Below, one piece after another: positions 52,971 through 61,048 of a stretch of 64,000 nucleotides of DNA (positions within the stretch are counted from its first letter, which is position 1; each line of letters starts with the position of its first letter). The DNA comes from Brachyhypopomus gauderio (taxonomy: Eukaryota; Chordata; Actinopteri; Gymnotiformes; Hypopomidae), in contig NC_135221.1 of NCBI RefSeq assembly GCF_052324685.1, positions 22,857,371 to 22,921,370 of the forward strand, written 5' to 3'. The position numbers and the translations under genes were made by a program. The notes under the pieces were generated by a model. That model did no database searches and was not told the origin of the DNA. It was given only the letters and a program-made list of their open reading frames with translations.

Positions 52971-55900
52971 CTCTCTTTAACATTATCATATTGTGACATA
53001 ATGTTAACATGATAACATACTGTATTGCATTGCTCAACCCAACTGGGTCATACTGACCCAAAAACACAACATGGACAACATTATTTCCAGAAGCTTTAAT
53101 ATGAATAGGCATGTCATCTGTTGGTAATAAGGGGTTAACATTGTTAACAGGATGAATACAACCTTATTAATATTGCTGCAGGAGGCAGGACCGACCCAAC
53201 CCCGCTGCTACCCGTGCAGTGCTAGCGTTACTTCGTTAGATCCAGGCAGACTACACTCAGCACGTTTCGTAGCCCTCAAATAGCACACTAGTGGATTAGT
53301 CTCCTTCATTATTTAAAGGACCAGTGTGCAATTTGTGATTTCTTTAACTTTCTGATCACAGGGAGACAAAGGCTGACCCTCCACCAATGGCAGAGTAAGT
53401 TCATCTTTTTACTGTAAAGCATAAATACAAAACACAGTAATTTCGCGAAAGTAGATTCGAATGTAAATTTCGACACCCTGTCATAAAATGTTGATAATAA
53501 AATGTTATTTATTTTTACGGCGGTTTATCAAATATTTATTATTATTTATGGGGAGATGTGCCGCGGGCCGGTACAAATTCATTAAAGGGCCGGTTCTGGC
53601 CCGCGGGCCGCCAGTTGAATAGCCCTGCCCTAAAACAATGATTAGCTAATTAAACATAACATAAAGCTAAAAATAACAAAGATTAGATGGCTGTGTCCTA
53701 TGAAGGAGTGACGTTTAGAGCTACAGTCACATCGTGATGTAGATCTTCTGAACTTGCTGTACTTGTTCAGTACCTGCATTCTGAAATAAGAGATGGAGAG
53801 CTGAGGAACTACATTTAGGCCAAGCTTTCAGAGGTTCAGCTCTTTACTCTGTCTTGGATTACCTATCTTCTTTGTCCAAAGATAACACCTAATACTGTTT
53901 TATGGACATGTGCTTTTAAGGATGTCGGGACTTTGTGCCCTAGTTCATTGGCTCCTTAACACTCCCTGTTCCTTGAAAACACAGAAAACACTATGTAATC
54001 TCTTACTTGCTTTTCAAAAGAGAGAAGGTGTGTAGTTTTGAATCAAGAGTTAGGGTAACACCATGTTGACAAGAGCAGTTTCAAGGGGGTTGCTGCCTTT
54101 TATTACGGTGCATGTAAAGCAGTTCACTTCCAGAAGAGTTCAATGCTACAGTCCCTGTTATCTGACTTTGGACCGCAGTTACACATACTCCAGAGTGCAG
54201 GACAGCCACGCCCAGGACACCAAGTTGTTGGACACTGACACTAAGAGGTATGTAGTCTTGTGGCAGAAGAGTACCTGAAACCTACCGAGTTAAAACATCT
54301 TTCTACATTTTGCGCCTTTTCACCTTTCCTCTTTTATAGGAGCTTTGTCTATGTCAAAGAGTATGTGAACTTGTCTGAACTATCCACACAAAATGATGTC
54401 AGGTAAGATGCACAACACTTCATTGCTAGAGAAATGACTAACCACACACATCAGACACTTCTGAGTAGGCATAAGAATAAAGCATGCTATAGCATATATA
54501 GAAGTTGTTATGTTCAGTTGGACAGTGAGGTGAGTCAATGGGATTTGAGTCTTAAGTTATGATCTTTGTGTCCTCCCTCACAGAGATGGGGATTATTTGA
54601 CTTCAACTACCTCCACATATGCATACAGCAGCCCCTCCAGGTAATACACTATGCTATAAAAACTTTAGAGGTAACCTATTTAATTGCTTCATGTAGCTGT
54701 GTTAGGTGTATGCTGAGTTTACCCACCTACAGATTTGTTTTAAGGTTTTCCATTTAGTGAAGAAAGAAATTGCACAAATGTTCAGTTTGCTCAGCAGACA
54801 AGCTGATGGGCTTTGACACAATAAAACATGATTGAAAACATGTGATATGTGAGACCAGGAGGTAACATGCTTGCTCAGAGGCATCACGGGCCCCTGGCTC
54901 ACTTCTCACCTCTGTCAGTATGAGATGTAGGACTGACGTTATGATCTTTGTGTCCTTCCTCACAGTGATGGGGATTATTTGACTTCAACCACTTCCAAAT
55001 ACGCATACAGCAGCCCCTCCAGGTAATGCATGATGCTAGATAGACATAACTAGCGTAGCTGAGTGCTGTGTTGAGAGGCTATCGGTCTGGATCTGAGTGA
55101 CATTGTCCAAGAATGAGCCGTTTAGGAGCTCTGCAGAATACGGTTATTGGAGTCTTTGACGTGCAATGAACACCTTCAAATAAGAATTATATTGTAATTA
55201 TAGTTAGAAGATCCTCACTTAGTGAATGTAGGAATGACTTCACCCTTTAATGATGTAGACAATGACCTTTTGTCTTTTTCTCATTGCCAGTGCAAACTCA
55301 TCTGCCTGCACGTATTGTGGAAGGCTTGTAGGGAATGATGCCAAGATCACAATTGAACATCTTAACATCTCATGCCATCCTGAATGTTTCAAGGTACTTT
55401 ATATCTTGCACCTCAGTGAACACCTTAAAATGTACCTAGCTGCATTTTATGATTAAATATTATAATATTTCTGTATAGACTCTAGTCTGCCAGGCTACAT
55501 AGCTGCCCTCTCTGTCCAGTTCAACACCATCTCATATATCACTGGACAGTTTGTGCTGCTGACTAACTAATATTATGAGGGCGAAGCAGCACACAATTAA
55601 TACATCTATGGTGCATTTACCCTTTATTACACATGGACATTATTATTTTACTGGCAAGATTCAAGTCTACTTCAAATCAGCTTCGGAAGTTACAACCAGG
55701 AATAACTGCAGGCCAGGTTCAGTAATGCAGGCCAGGTTCAGTAATGCAGGCCAGGTTCAGTAATGCAGGCCAGGTTCAGTAATGCAGGCCAGGCTCAGTA
55801 ATGCAGGCCAGGCTCAGTAATGCAGGCCAGGTTCAGTAATGCAGGCCAGGCTCAGTAATGCAGGCCAGGTTCAGTAATGCAGGCCAGGTTCAGTAATGCA

Positions 55901-56107
55901 GGCCAGGTTCAGTAATGCAGGCCAGGTTCAGTAATGCAGGCCAGGCTCAGTAATGCATTGCCATTTTTCCGACAGCTAAACACTGTTTTGCATTCTTCCT
56001 TCCCCCAGTGTGGCATCTGCAGCAAGCCAATGGGCGATTTTCTTGACAACATGTTTTTGCACCGTGGGACCGTCCATTGTGAGAACTGCTATGCCAATGT
56101 AATTTAG
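17195..56107 (+). CDS. znf185: Zinc finger protein 185 with LIM domain, about 57 inferred coding exons, up to 1522 aa
   Basis: LIM-domain protein; mammalian ZNF185 associates with actin. Start ATG in exon 17162-17204. N-terminal exons: 19312-19423, 19750-19854 (weak acceptor), 19964-19996, 20076-20135, 20295-20342, 21825-21905, 22697-22777, 23107-23163, 23267-23362, 25624-25734. They carry family landmarks [24 protein letters not shown] and [12 protein letters not shown]. Then come 20 array exons (28076-44209), and exons 45683-45769, 46058-46120, 46384-46446, 46860-46943, 47113-47184, 48691-48783, 48986-49072, 49358-49420, 49687-49749, 50162-50245, 50415-50486, 50650-50724, 50987-51061, 51199-51270, 51397-51480, 51625-51699, 52036-52071, 52345-52413, 52837-52905, 53362-53394, 54179-54247, 54340-54402 ([10 protein letters not shown]), 54584-54640, 54966-55022. 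The LIM domain is split over 55291-55393 and 56009-56107 (CTYC, HPEC, CGIC, HCENC). Every junction keeps frame. Which array exons are used in a mature transcript is unknown. Confidence 0.92.
18420..18830 (+). repeat. 41-bp minisatellite, about ten copies
   Basis: Unit GGCTGGTGTTTGTAATGC plus TGGTATTTTGTGTTTCTCATCTT, with occasional GTAAAG variants and short deletions. It is intronic in znf185. The periodic unit leaves long open frames that are not genes. Confidence 0.95.
20371..21715. repeat. (CATA)n minisatellite with about 108-bp higher-order unit, split by a transposon
   Basis: A short block at 20371-20462 and a long block at 21143-21715 are built from ACATACAT and ACATACAAACATACTGTA words. 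In the long block CTGAACA recurs at roughly 21164, 21272, 21380, 21484 and 21592, giving a 104-108 bp higher-order period. The tetranucleotide has no stop on the minus strand, so three frames stay open for about 200 codons. Confidence 0.95.
20463..21142. mobile_element. 680-bp hAT-type non-autonomous element inside the CATA repeat
   Basis: Ends are CAGTGGGGAACCGT on the left and, reverse-complemented, CAGTAGCGAACCGT on the right. Both are flanked by ACATACAT, consistent with an 8-bp target duplication, although the flank is itself repetitive. No transposase ORF. A 33-bp copy of the right end recurs at 44225-44257. Confidence 0.7.
21959..22078. mobile_element. 120-bp foldback (MITE-like) sequence
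   Basis: Arms GTGTTACACC and GGTGTAACAC are perfect complements. They continue with AATCTGTG and CACAGATT and with a third imperfect block around TTCTGTGACT. The result is an almost complete hairpin in a znf185 intron. No ORF. Confidence 0.5.
23565..23815. repeat. 20-bp minisatellite
   Basis: Tandem GACCAGTAGGGAGTTAAA and ACAACCAGTAGGGAGTTA units, about 12 copies, in the znf185 intron after exon 23267-23362. Confidence 0.95.
24720..24990 (+). mobile_element. tRNA-derived SINE
   Basis: B-box GTGGGTTCGATTCCCAG, then the conserved fish-SINE body GTGCCCTTGAGCAAGGCACC and TGCTCCCCGGGCGCCGG, a GT run, and the tail ACTGCACAGATGGGTAAATG. Intronic in znf185. Confidence 0.75.
25974..26060 (+). mobile_element. 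Fragment of the interspersed repeat seen at 10587 (copy 2)
   Basis: Shows TCAAGTCAATATTTATATAG, CGCTTTTTACAACATATGTT and CACAAAGCAGCTTTACAAA, the 5' part of the family. It stops before the AAGGAAAAACTCC block and is joined to a Tc1-like remnant. Confidence 0.7.
26120..27010 (+). mobile_element. Tc1-like transposon remnant
   Basis: Frame-broken transposase traces in plus orientation: [11 protein letters not shown] near 26235-26270, GGGNVKV near 26650, and the DDE-region phrase [20 protein letters not shown] near 26800-26870, then LDWPSQ. Stops and shifts inactivate it, and a small hAT element sits inside it. Confidence 0.75.
26403..26585. mobile_element. 183-bp hAT-type element nested in the Tc1-like remnant
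   Basis: Begins CAGGGTTGCAACT and ends TTTGCGCCACTG (reverse complement CAGTGGCGCAAA). It is flanked on both sides by a perfect 8-bp duplication GCACTATG (26395-26402 and 26586-26593). Removing it restores continuous Tc1-type sequence. Confidence 0.8.
27177..27247 (+). pseudogene. znf185: Decayed znf185 array exon (psi-1)
   Basis: Follows an acceptor-like TTTTTACAG and encodes [17 protein letters not shown] in a frame that does not fit the AG|T phase of its neighbours, implying a small indel. The donor site reads AAAG|GCTTGT instead of GT. Length and composition match the KTPEPKP-type exons downstream. Confidence 0.55.
27358..27862 (+). mobile_element. Interspersed repeat (copy 3, longest)
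   Basis: Same word order as at 10587: TGTATTTATATAGCGCTTTA, CACAAAGCAGCTTTACAAG, AGCAAGGAAAAACTCCCTAA, AGAAACCTTGAGAGGAAC, CCCATCCTCCTCC. It is followed by a further body to the TGGATCTTGGACCTA region. It separates two exon remnants. Confidence 0.75.
27867..27892 (+). pseudogene. znf185: Second exon remnant (psi-2)
   Basis: The 26-base tail CTAAAACAGAGCCAACTCCT AAACCAAG encodes KTEPTPKP, followed by GTGCTTTA exactly as the donors of intact array exons. The exon's 5' part is missing and the interspersed repeat abuts it. Confidence 0.5.
28290..28430 (+). repeat. CATAGCAACCACCTAG-type short repeat
   Basis: Loose tandem of TAGCAACCAC and CCTAGCAA words. The same repeat type occurs in other array introns at about 31590-31650, 34486-34680, 35880-36180, 38170-38365, 38946-39140, 42165-42200, 43070-43250 and 43880-43920. 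Confidence 0.8.
28490..30045. mobile_element. Composite of nested transposon fragments
   Basis: Outer fragments carry ACTTGA/GACTTGTGACTTGAC wording at both ends (28500-28560 and 29945-30020), suggesting one older element split by insertions. The interior includes a solo-LTR-like insert (29047-29338) and an AT-rich block with GACAAAAATTATTCGTCAAC around 29890. Exact ends are not resolved. Confidence 0.4.
29047..29338. mobile_element. Solo-LTR-like element
   Basis: About 292 bp ending CGTGACA, flanked by TAGAC at 29042-29046 and 29339-29343, a 5-bp target duplication. The 3' end matches the better-supported elements at 35050 and 45213. The 5' end (TAATGG) departs from the expected TG. Confidence 0.45.
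30091..31569. mobile_element. Three head-to-tail 494-bp Harbinger-like MITE copies
   Basis: AGGCCCATTCACACCCTACG starts at 30091, 30585 and 31079, and each copy ends GGTATAAAGCAGGC. The copies are joined by, and flanked with, TTA, the trinucleotide target of PIF/Harbinger transposons. Ends are imperfect inverted repeats. Inside each, a trace around [13 protein letters not shown] and a W-E-E-I-A-like stretch resembles the MADF/Myb-like protein of Harbinger elements, with frame breaks. Copies differ at only a few bases. Confidence 0.65.
31690..32650 (+). mobile_element. L2-like LINE reverse-transcriptase remnant
   Basis: Broken frames read [21 protein letters not shown], then [20 protein letters not shown], the catalytic YADDT near 32010-32025, and [20 protein letters not shown] with NAAARVLT near 32400-32490. 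These are hallmarks of CR1/L2-clade reverse transcriptase. Several frameshifts and stops make it inactive. Confidence 0.85.
32836..33288. mobile_element. 453-bp solo-LTR-like element
   Basis: Starts TGTAACGGTGG and ends TTCCTGACA, flanked by the perfect 5-bp duplication ACCAT (32831-32835 and 33289-33293). TG...CA ends with a 5-bp duplication are typical of LTR retrotransposon solo LTRs. It lies 66 bases upstream of an array exon. Confidence 0.65.
33667..33712 (+). pseudogene. znf185: Truncated array exon fused to intron sequence (psi-3)
   Basis: The acceptor TTGCTCAG and the first 46 bases ([14 protein letters not shown]) are intact. The exon then switches to CCTGTATTTACTTTGTATTA, which is normal downstream-intron sequence, so the KTPEPKP half and the donor are missing. 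Reading through meets TGA near 33796. It is probably skipped. Confidence 0.75.
35050..35345. mobile_element. 296-bp solo-LTR-like element
   Basis: TGTGACGGGC...ACCGTGACA flanked by CATCC on both sides (35045-35049, 35346-35350). Paralogous introns at about 39527 and 42568 show the uninterrupted sequence GACATCCATTTCC, so the insertion and its 5-bp duplication are directly visible. It lies 38 bases upstream of the exon at 35384. Confidence 0.8.
36238..36285 (+). pseudogene. znf185: Truncated array exon fused to intron sequence (psi-4)
   Basis: [19 protein letters not shown] sequence joined to CCTGTATTTACTTTATATTA, the same breakpoint as at 33667. The acceptor is degraded (TATTGTG instead of a CAG). 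The shared junction means the two copies derive from one recombinant ancestor. Confidence 0.75.
37570..37997. mobile_element. 428-bp solo-LTR-like element
   Basis: TGTAACGAATGG...CATGTGACA flanked by GGTTG (37565-37569, 37998-38002). Paralogous introns near 34315, 38770 and 43718 read GTGTGGTTGTTTACAAC without it. An AATAAA word lies near its left end. It is inserted between array exons 37174 and 38374. Confidence 0.85.
39884..40517. mobile_element. hAT-like element with CAGAGTTGTA ends
   Basis: The left end CAGAGTTGTATAGTAACGAA and the reverse complement of the right end, CAGTGTTGTATAAAGTATGA, match well. The interior has mirrored ACTTAAGTA-rich arms and a CpG-rich centre with a poly-G tract at 40286. 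It ends 12 bases upstream of the array exon at 40530, so it borders the polypyrimidine tract. Confidence 0.75.
44225..44257. mobile_element. 33-bp solo end of the 20463 hAT-type element
   Basis: GGGCCCAGGTTTAATGGTCA and the following CGGTTCACTACTG match 21110-21142 except for one base. It starts 16 bases after the last array exon's donor. Nothing else of the element is present. Confidence 0.7.
44478..44908. mobile_element. Internally deleted DNA repeat, copy A
   Basis: TTATTAGGTATACC at the left and GTTCCTAATAATGTGGCCG at the right are inverted versions of each other. The interior (CAGAACTGCCTTAATCC, ATGATAGCATTGGTACAG) is a repeat that I recognise as widespread in fish. The centre jumps at about 44757 to AAACCAGCCCGTCTGGAACC, a deletion relative to copy B. 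Confidence 0.7.
44909..45125. repeat. (GT)n-(TA)n-(GT)n-(TA)n-(GT)n microsatellite
   Basis: Two long TA runs (about 44930-45006 and 45047-45094) are separated by GT runs and the word CAATGTACGAG. It adjoins the right end of the DNA repeat, as does the shorter version near 48272-48350 beside copy B. Confidence 0.95.
45213..45561. mobile_element. 349-bp solo-LTR-like element
   Basis: TGTGACGCCGG...ACCGTGACA flanked by CTTGG on the left and CCTGG on the right, a 5-bp duplication with one change. The paralogous sequence near 48440 reads TTTCCTGGTTTAATTGGG without it. GC-rich right half. Confidence 0.75.
45578..50606 (+). repeat. znf185: Tandem duplication of a five-exon znf185 block
   Basis: 45578-47272 and 48875-50606 are nearly identical through exons and introns. 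Each block holds five exons of 87, 63, 63, 84 and 72 nt (starts 45683, 46058, 46384, 46860, 47113 and 48986, 49358, 49687, 50162, 50415). The predicted proteins are identical copies ([39 protein letters not shown]). Between them lie copy B of a DNA repeat and one 93-nt exon (48691-48783). The homologue of that exon is deleted from the first block at about 45578. Confidence 0.93.
47298..48271. mobile_element. DNA repeat copy B, 5'-truncated
   Basis: Starts abruptly at TTCAACTACAGTGAACTCAT, homologous to 44727 inside copy A, and runs to GGTGTACCTGATAAAGTGG. Its left border is the tandem-duplication junction rather than a transposon end. It contains a local 48-bp direct duplication of GAGATGCTCTTCTGCGTGCC near 47786-47883. 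Confidence 0.75.
52912..52966. repeat. (CA)n microsatellite next to an exon donor
   Basis: A pure CA run starts seven bases after the donor of exon 52837-52905 (AAGAG|GTAAAAA). Length change here could influence splicing; that is inference. Confidence 0.9.
53545..53630. mobile_element. Fragment of a DNA transposon end
   Basis: CCGCGGGCCGGTAC and GGCCCGCGGGCCGCCAGTTG are GC-rich, partly self-complementary wording typical of a hAT family end in fish. Only about 85 bases remain, in the intron before exon 54179. Confidence 0.35.
53640..54178. other. Rest of the znf185 intron before exon 54179
   Basis: No repeat family or additional exon recognised. A frame runs through the acceptor GACCGCAG at 54178, but its upstream part has no homology to the protein. 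Confidence 0.5.
55709..55957 (+). repeat. 19-bp minisatellite in the last znf185 intron
   Basis: About 13 copies of GCAGGCCAGGTTCAGTAAT, with a C variant (GGCTCAG) in some copies. It ends about 50 bases upstream of the acceptor of the final LIM exon. Confidence 0.97.
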
Positions 56108-56523
56108 AGAGGCTAATTAAACTGGCATTTCCTTCTTAAGGAAGTTGGTTTCCCTTAGAAAATACTTCAGTATGTTATCATTAATTACTTATGCTTTCCT
56201 ACAACAGTTGGTTATTATTATTATTATTATTATTCTATTTTATATAACTTTACTTATTGTGCAAAATGTGCTTGTTGGTAAAATGAATCTAAATTTATGG
56301 TTTTCATGTTTACTAACATCTTACTAGACATCTTACTTCTTGAGCTTCTGTCTTGAAATTGTGGTATGAGCATATATGCATTTTATTTTGCTCACCAACA
56401 GTTATCATCATACTTCAGAAGCTGAATGTATTTCCAGGAAATGTGAATACGTTTAGACCCTTGAAATTTCTATTGTATTTCTTTCCTTGTTACATATTGC
56501 TACAAAACATTATCCTCACTGGA

Positions 56524-56529
56524 AATAAA
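56524..56529 (+). terminator. znf185: znf185 polyadenylation signal
   Basis: AATAAA 417 bases after the stop, followed by a GT-rich TTTGTGTATG stretch. Confidence 0.7.
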
Positions 56530-56559
56530 GTTTGTGTATGTCCATTTTAATTAGTTGTT

Positions 56560-57066
56560 CTGCTTTATGAGATACTTACTGAGGAAATCTAAAAATATTA
56601 TCTTCTAATGCACTGAAACACCTTTTCACAAAGAAACTGTCTTATGCTGTTTAACAGCAGTCAGGTTCAGCATCTTGATATTCAGGTATCACTAATGGAC
56701 TTATAATAGCTGCATTGATAAATGCAGAATGAGAATGAACAATATTTTAAACAAAACATCTCGTGATCTTTAAGAAAATTTATGTCAGTCACATGTACAG
56801 GTCAAAATAGGTGCAATGTGCCTTTCATTACAAAAATAACATACATGTTTTCAAATTCTTCACATATAATGTGCATTATTAAACTTTTGTGATAACAATT
56901 GTTCAGATTGCTCAGTGGACAAGTAAACTGTAAATTGTTTTTTCCAAGCTGCTGGGCTTTGGAAAATAAACCTCTCCATGATTGAAAGACTAATAATAGT
57001 CCTTAATTGAAAACGTGTCACATGTGAGACCATGAGGTCACACGCTTCCTCACGGGGGCGTTCGTC
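56560..57066. other. Intergenic and fut11 3' untranslated region
   Basis: AT-rich sequence between the convergent znf185 and fut11 genes. No clear minus-strand AATAAA close to the fut11 stop, so its 3' end is not placed. Confidence 0.5.
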
Positions 57067-58132
57067 TCACTGGCCCCTCGCTCTCCTTTCAGCCATCTTG
57101 TGAATGTGGTGCCAGAGCAGTCCAGGGTCAGACTCGTTGTGATGTATGAGTGACACCAGCCCCTCAGCTTGGTCCAGGCTCTGCCAGTAGTCCTGCGGCC
57201 ACATCTGAAGCCAGCTGAACACAGACATGGAATATTTATGTTTAAACTTGCCTATTAATATTACATGCTTCCGATCTCAACATTTAGACAACTGTTATTT
57301 TAGACCAAGGTGAAAATATATTGCAGTTCTTTCAACTTGTGATGATGGGTGCATATGAAAATGTGTGAACTTGCCTATCATTGGGGTGAATCTCATCTAA
57401 GGTTCCAAATGCTGGGCTGGGGAGTGGGCAGCCCATATGGCTGTTGTTGGCCATTTTGTGCTGGGGCGCAGGGTGTTTCCCAGGGTTCTGCCCATGTGCT
57501 TTTACTGCTGCCAGACGTTCATTCTCACGATCGCACACAAAACACTCAAAGCCATTCAGGTAGTTGGGCTTGCTCATGTCATGGACACCCCACTCTCTGT
57601 TCTGAAGCGCTTCCATGAGGCGCAAGTTCGTGATTTTGCTGGGTGTCTTGTACTCCAAATAGCGCAAGTATGCAGCATCATCCTCATCCAGGGCTCTGAT
57701 AAATCTGGCCAGCTCTCGGGGGGAGGAGAAGTCATCAGTGAGGACAGCAGAATAGCGGTTGGGAAGCCAGTCAGCCACTGACGTTGAGCCCCGGTAGATA
57801 GGTACACATCCCTGATGCATCGGCCTCCACAGTTTCTCAGTTATATAGTCGGGGCACAGGCCATTCTCCATGGCAAGATGGAACTTGTAGCGAGCCACAA
57901 AGTTCATGAAGCGGCTGTCCTCACCTGTGGCCGTGCTGGTGTCCTCCAGATGCTTGGGCAAAGGCTTGCTGTTCAGACACTTCCCATATGAGTCCACCTA
58001 AAAAGAGCATAAAAAATTATTTTGGTATCTGTCTACTTCAGTTTTGTCAAATACCTCAGTACTGGGTCAAGACAATGTCATTCTAGACAGGAAAGATTAA
58101 GCAAAGACGCTTATTCGTCTTATATAGCAAAG

Positions 58133-58199
<67 letters not shown>

Positions 58200-59151
58200 A
58201 ATTACAGACAATATTATTGAACTCAATTTTACAATTTGATAAAAAATTGTCAAACTTACACATAAAACTAAATTTCTTAAGACAAGGAAAAAACAGTTCC
58301 ATAAAACTATTTGTAATGTTTTGGAATTGGTGACATTATCCACAATACTCTTAGAAAATTGTATCATAACATAATTTATTATGATAACAGCCTGTCATAT
58401 CTTACATTTACGGCATTTAGCAGACGCTCTTATCCAGAGTGACTTACAAAGTCTTATCTCAATATCTTACCTCTATGTATTTCATAAACTCCTGGACATA
58501 GCGGTCGCGGTCAGAAGGCACATCACAGTGCGACTGCAGGTAGAGCACTGGGGCTAGCCCAGCCCGCCTCCAACGGTTCTTCTCCTGCAGGGAAACTGAA
58601 GGAGGCTGTAGGAGGTAGTGAAGCGATGGCAGCCACTGCAGAGTGAGTGGGTAGTCTGACTCCCGTCTGAATGTGGCTGTGTAGTTGAACAGACGAATTC
58701 CAGGGCCATGAGAGAGCACATAGTTATTCATGGGCGACTCCTCATGGAACAGCGCCCAAGTCTGATGGGGCAGACGTGGCAACGGAGCCTCATACGCACG
58801 GAAGTCAGTGCCATAGAAGATGATGCAGCTAGTGCGCCGGTGCAGCTGGACTTTGCGGTTGTGTGTGACTAGGCAGGAGGAGCCGGGGCAGTCCACGCGC
58901 TCCCGGTCACCAGGGAAGTGGGGGAAGAGGTTGGCGCTCCACCACAGGAGAATGGGCAACTCTTTGTTACTGCGTGTGTCCCTGTTGCCCGGACCTCGAT
59001 AAGAATTTACAGTAACAAACTCCATACCAGTAAGAGCACTCTGGGGCTGAAAAACCTCAGTGTCCACAGTGTCTACTGGCTCCAGGGACCTAAATGGCAG
59101 TGTACACAGCACAAGCCACAAACAGAGCATACACCCACTCTGTACTCCCAT
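57067..59151 (-). CDS. fut11: Alpha-1,3-fucosyltransferase 11 / protein O-fucosyltransferase 4, complete, 483 aa
   Basis: Minus-strand exons 58471-59151, 57375-57997 and 57067-57214 join in frame (227, then 207 and two-thirds, then 48 codons plus stop). The product is a GT10 family enzyme most like FUT11. An N-terminal hydrophobic segment (residues about 7-20) fits an ER signal-anchor. It is followed by [62 protein letters not shown], and the GT10 donor-site motif [12 protein letters not shown] Cys-containing C-terminal region with [12 protein letters not shown] follows. Human FUT11 is 492 aa. FUT10 and FUT11 have been reassigned as ER protein O-fucosyltransferases (POFUT3/POFUT4). The exon 2 donor is GC (GATAG|GCAAGT) rather than GT; the frame and the family's PND-S-W join require it. 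The gene is convergent with znf185 and head-to-head with rab9b. Confidence 0.94.
58133..58196. repeat. (TA)n microsatellite in fut11 intron 1
   Basis: About 31 uninterrupted TA units. Confidence 0.97.
58403..58455. mobile_element. V-SINE core fragment
   Basis: TTACGGCATTTAGCAGACGC and TCTTATCCAGAGTGACTTAC match the conserved central domain of vertebrate V-SINEs. It ends less than 20 bases from the fut11 exon 1 donor. Confidence 0.7.
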
Positions 59152-60093
59152 CTAAAAGGCAAATTAGCACTGGGTTAGTGTTTCAGTTAAGTATTAAATG
59201 GTTTACTTAAGCCACCACATTGATAAGACGACCACGGCTGTCGCGTTTATAACTACAACAGTTAGAAGTAGCACAGATGAATTCCACAACACGGGCAGTC
59301 TATGGTCCACAACAAATACCGCTGCTATGTGACAATAACATTAAAAAACTAACATCTAATAGGAATGAAAACAACTATGTTGTTGTTTTTGTGTTGGTTG
59401 TGCAGTTGTCCAGGTTGAGCTGAGGGTTGGGTGCGTGAAGCCAGCGAGTGTCCAGCGGGGTGGAGGACTTGGTGTGAACCCCCGTGATATCAGGATACCA
59501 CACGGTTAGGCCACAACCAACCAGACTGAACACAGTGTGAAGACGAACTGCCCTTTCTTAGCGGTGAACGTTTAAAATTACCAACATAAAGAATTGTAGA
59601 AAAAGTCCCAAACACACGTTCAGCTGCTGTCCATCCCTCAACTCATTTTAATAATTAGTACAATTAGCTACCGTTAGTACAGCTAGTAAAAACTAGTCAT
59701 ATTAATTCTTACCGTATTTACAGCGGTTATACACTACGACTATTAACCTCCGTTGGTCTCATAACCGCTGAATTAATTTGGTGTTGTAGTTTCACTGCTG
59801 CACGACAGGGGGCGCCGTGGGCTCCACCACCACCTAGAGGATCACTGTGAAAACGAGAGCTTAGTAAACATATAAAAAAACGACATGTTCAAAATTTAAA
59901 ATATTTTTAATTCAAATAATATTTATGTCATGCCACCGACATGTCAATAAAATATGTAGTTGGTCGACAATATTTAGATGTTAAAGAGACACCACCGCCT
60001 CCTCTGGCGGGCTTTAGGGCCGCGCGCAGCGCCACGACGGCGCGTGCACGTCAAAGCTCGGCGGCTCTGCTGTTCGACTCGTCACAGAATGAG
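59152..60093. promoter_or_regulatory. Head-to-head fut11 / rab9b promoter region
   Basis: The fut11 start is at 59151 (minus). A candidate untranslated rab9b exon ends at 60093 with donor AATGAG|GTAATT. A CpG-rich stretch at about 60000-60065 (GGCCGCGCGCAGCGCCACGA) is the likely rab9b promoter core. Stretches at 59400-59520 are unassigned. Confidence 0.45.
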
Positions 60094-61048
60094 GTAATTT
60101 AAACAATGATGTAATTTAGACACAAATAAATAAACTTAACACCTTAGTCCGTCTTGTTACGCCAGTGTCTTTTAAGATATTTAGATTAACTAAAGTACAA
60201 TGATTTTTTGGGACGCATCAATAGGACCTTAGTAGCAAAGAACGTTGCGGATTAAAATATAGCTACCAAGCTAGGATAACGTTAACGCTAGCATGGATGA
60301 TTTAGTATTTTGTGCTAGTACTAAAACAACAAAAAATATTTAATTTGTGCTGATGTCATTCTATGCCTACACACAGACCGAATGTAACATGGGAACGAAA
60401 GAATAGCCTTTAAAAAAAGGGCTTGTACGCTTGCGCGAAGTAGGCGGGTGAGGTCACGTGTTTCCGGTGTAGTGCCCTTCTCTTCCTGACTCTGTTATTG
60501 TTTACTCAGAGCTCCCAAAAACATGATGATGTACGTGACTGCTCGTAGTTAAGCAGTTAACTGGATAAACGCATGGCTAGAAATAAACCAATCCTCAAAT
60601 TACATGCGTCAATTCCAGTGTTCATCTTGACTCTTTATTTAAGGCTTTTAAACGGTAGTTTATCCTGCGAATTAGAATCACATCTATAAAGAAGAGGTAT
60701 AAAGAAGTACTTGCGCTAATGTGTCTTGATTAGACCCCCTCCTCCCCCAAAGAAAAAAAAGTTTACATGCCGACGTTCTTACATGAAATACAAAAGATGT
60801 TTAGATCTGTGTGCTCTAAAAGATTAACCAATCTCTGTAGATCTTGTCAGAGGGAGTAGCCCTGTTCAAAGTCTCTGGGTCAGTTAAACACTACTACCGA
60901 AGCCACAACTGAAGAAATTACAGTACTGGCTCAAATGATCATGCTTGGGGTCCACTTACAAAAAGGTTAGGCCTTGAATGTTATTTACTTTAAAACTGCA
61001 CACTCCATGACATGCATTTAGACTTTTTGTGTGTGTGTGTGTGTGTAG
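60094..61048. other. rab9b untranslated-region intron
   Basis: Ends at an acceptor formed directly by a GT run, TGTGTGTGTAG, at 61048. A GTCACGTG E-box lies at 60454-60461. No further exon recognised. Confidence 0.5.

Noticed and set aside
57349..57781. Plus-strand ORFs of 89-114 codons over fut11
   Set aside because: Antisense shadows of the GC-richer fut11 exon 2.
59400..59520. tRNA-like boxes on the minus strand (GGGGGTTCACACC)
   Set aside because: A-box to B-box spacing is too short and no tRNA stem pairs; at most a SINE relic.
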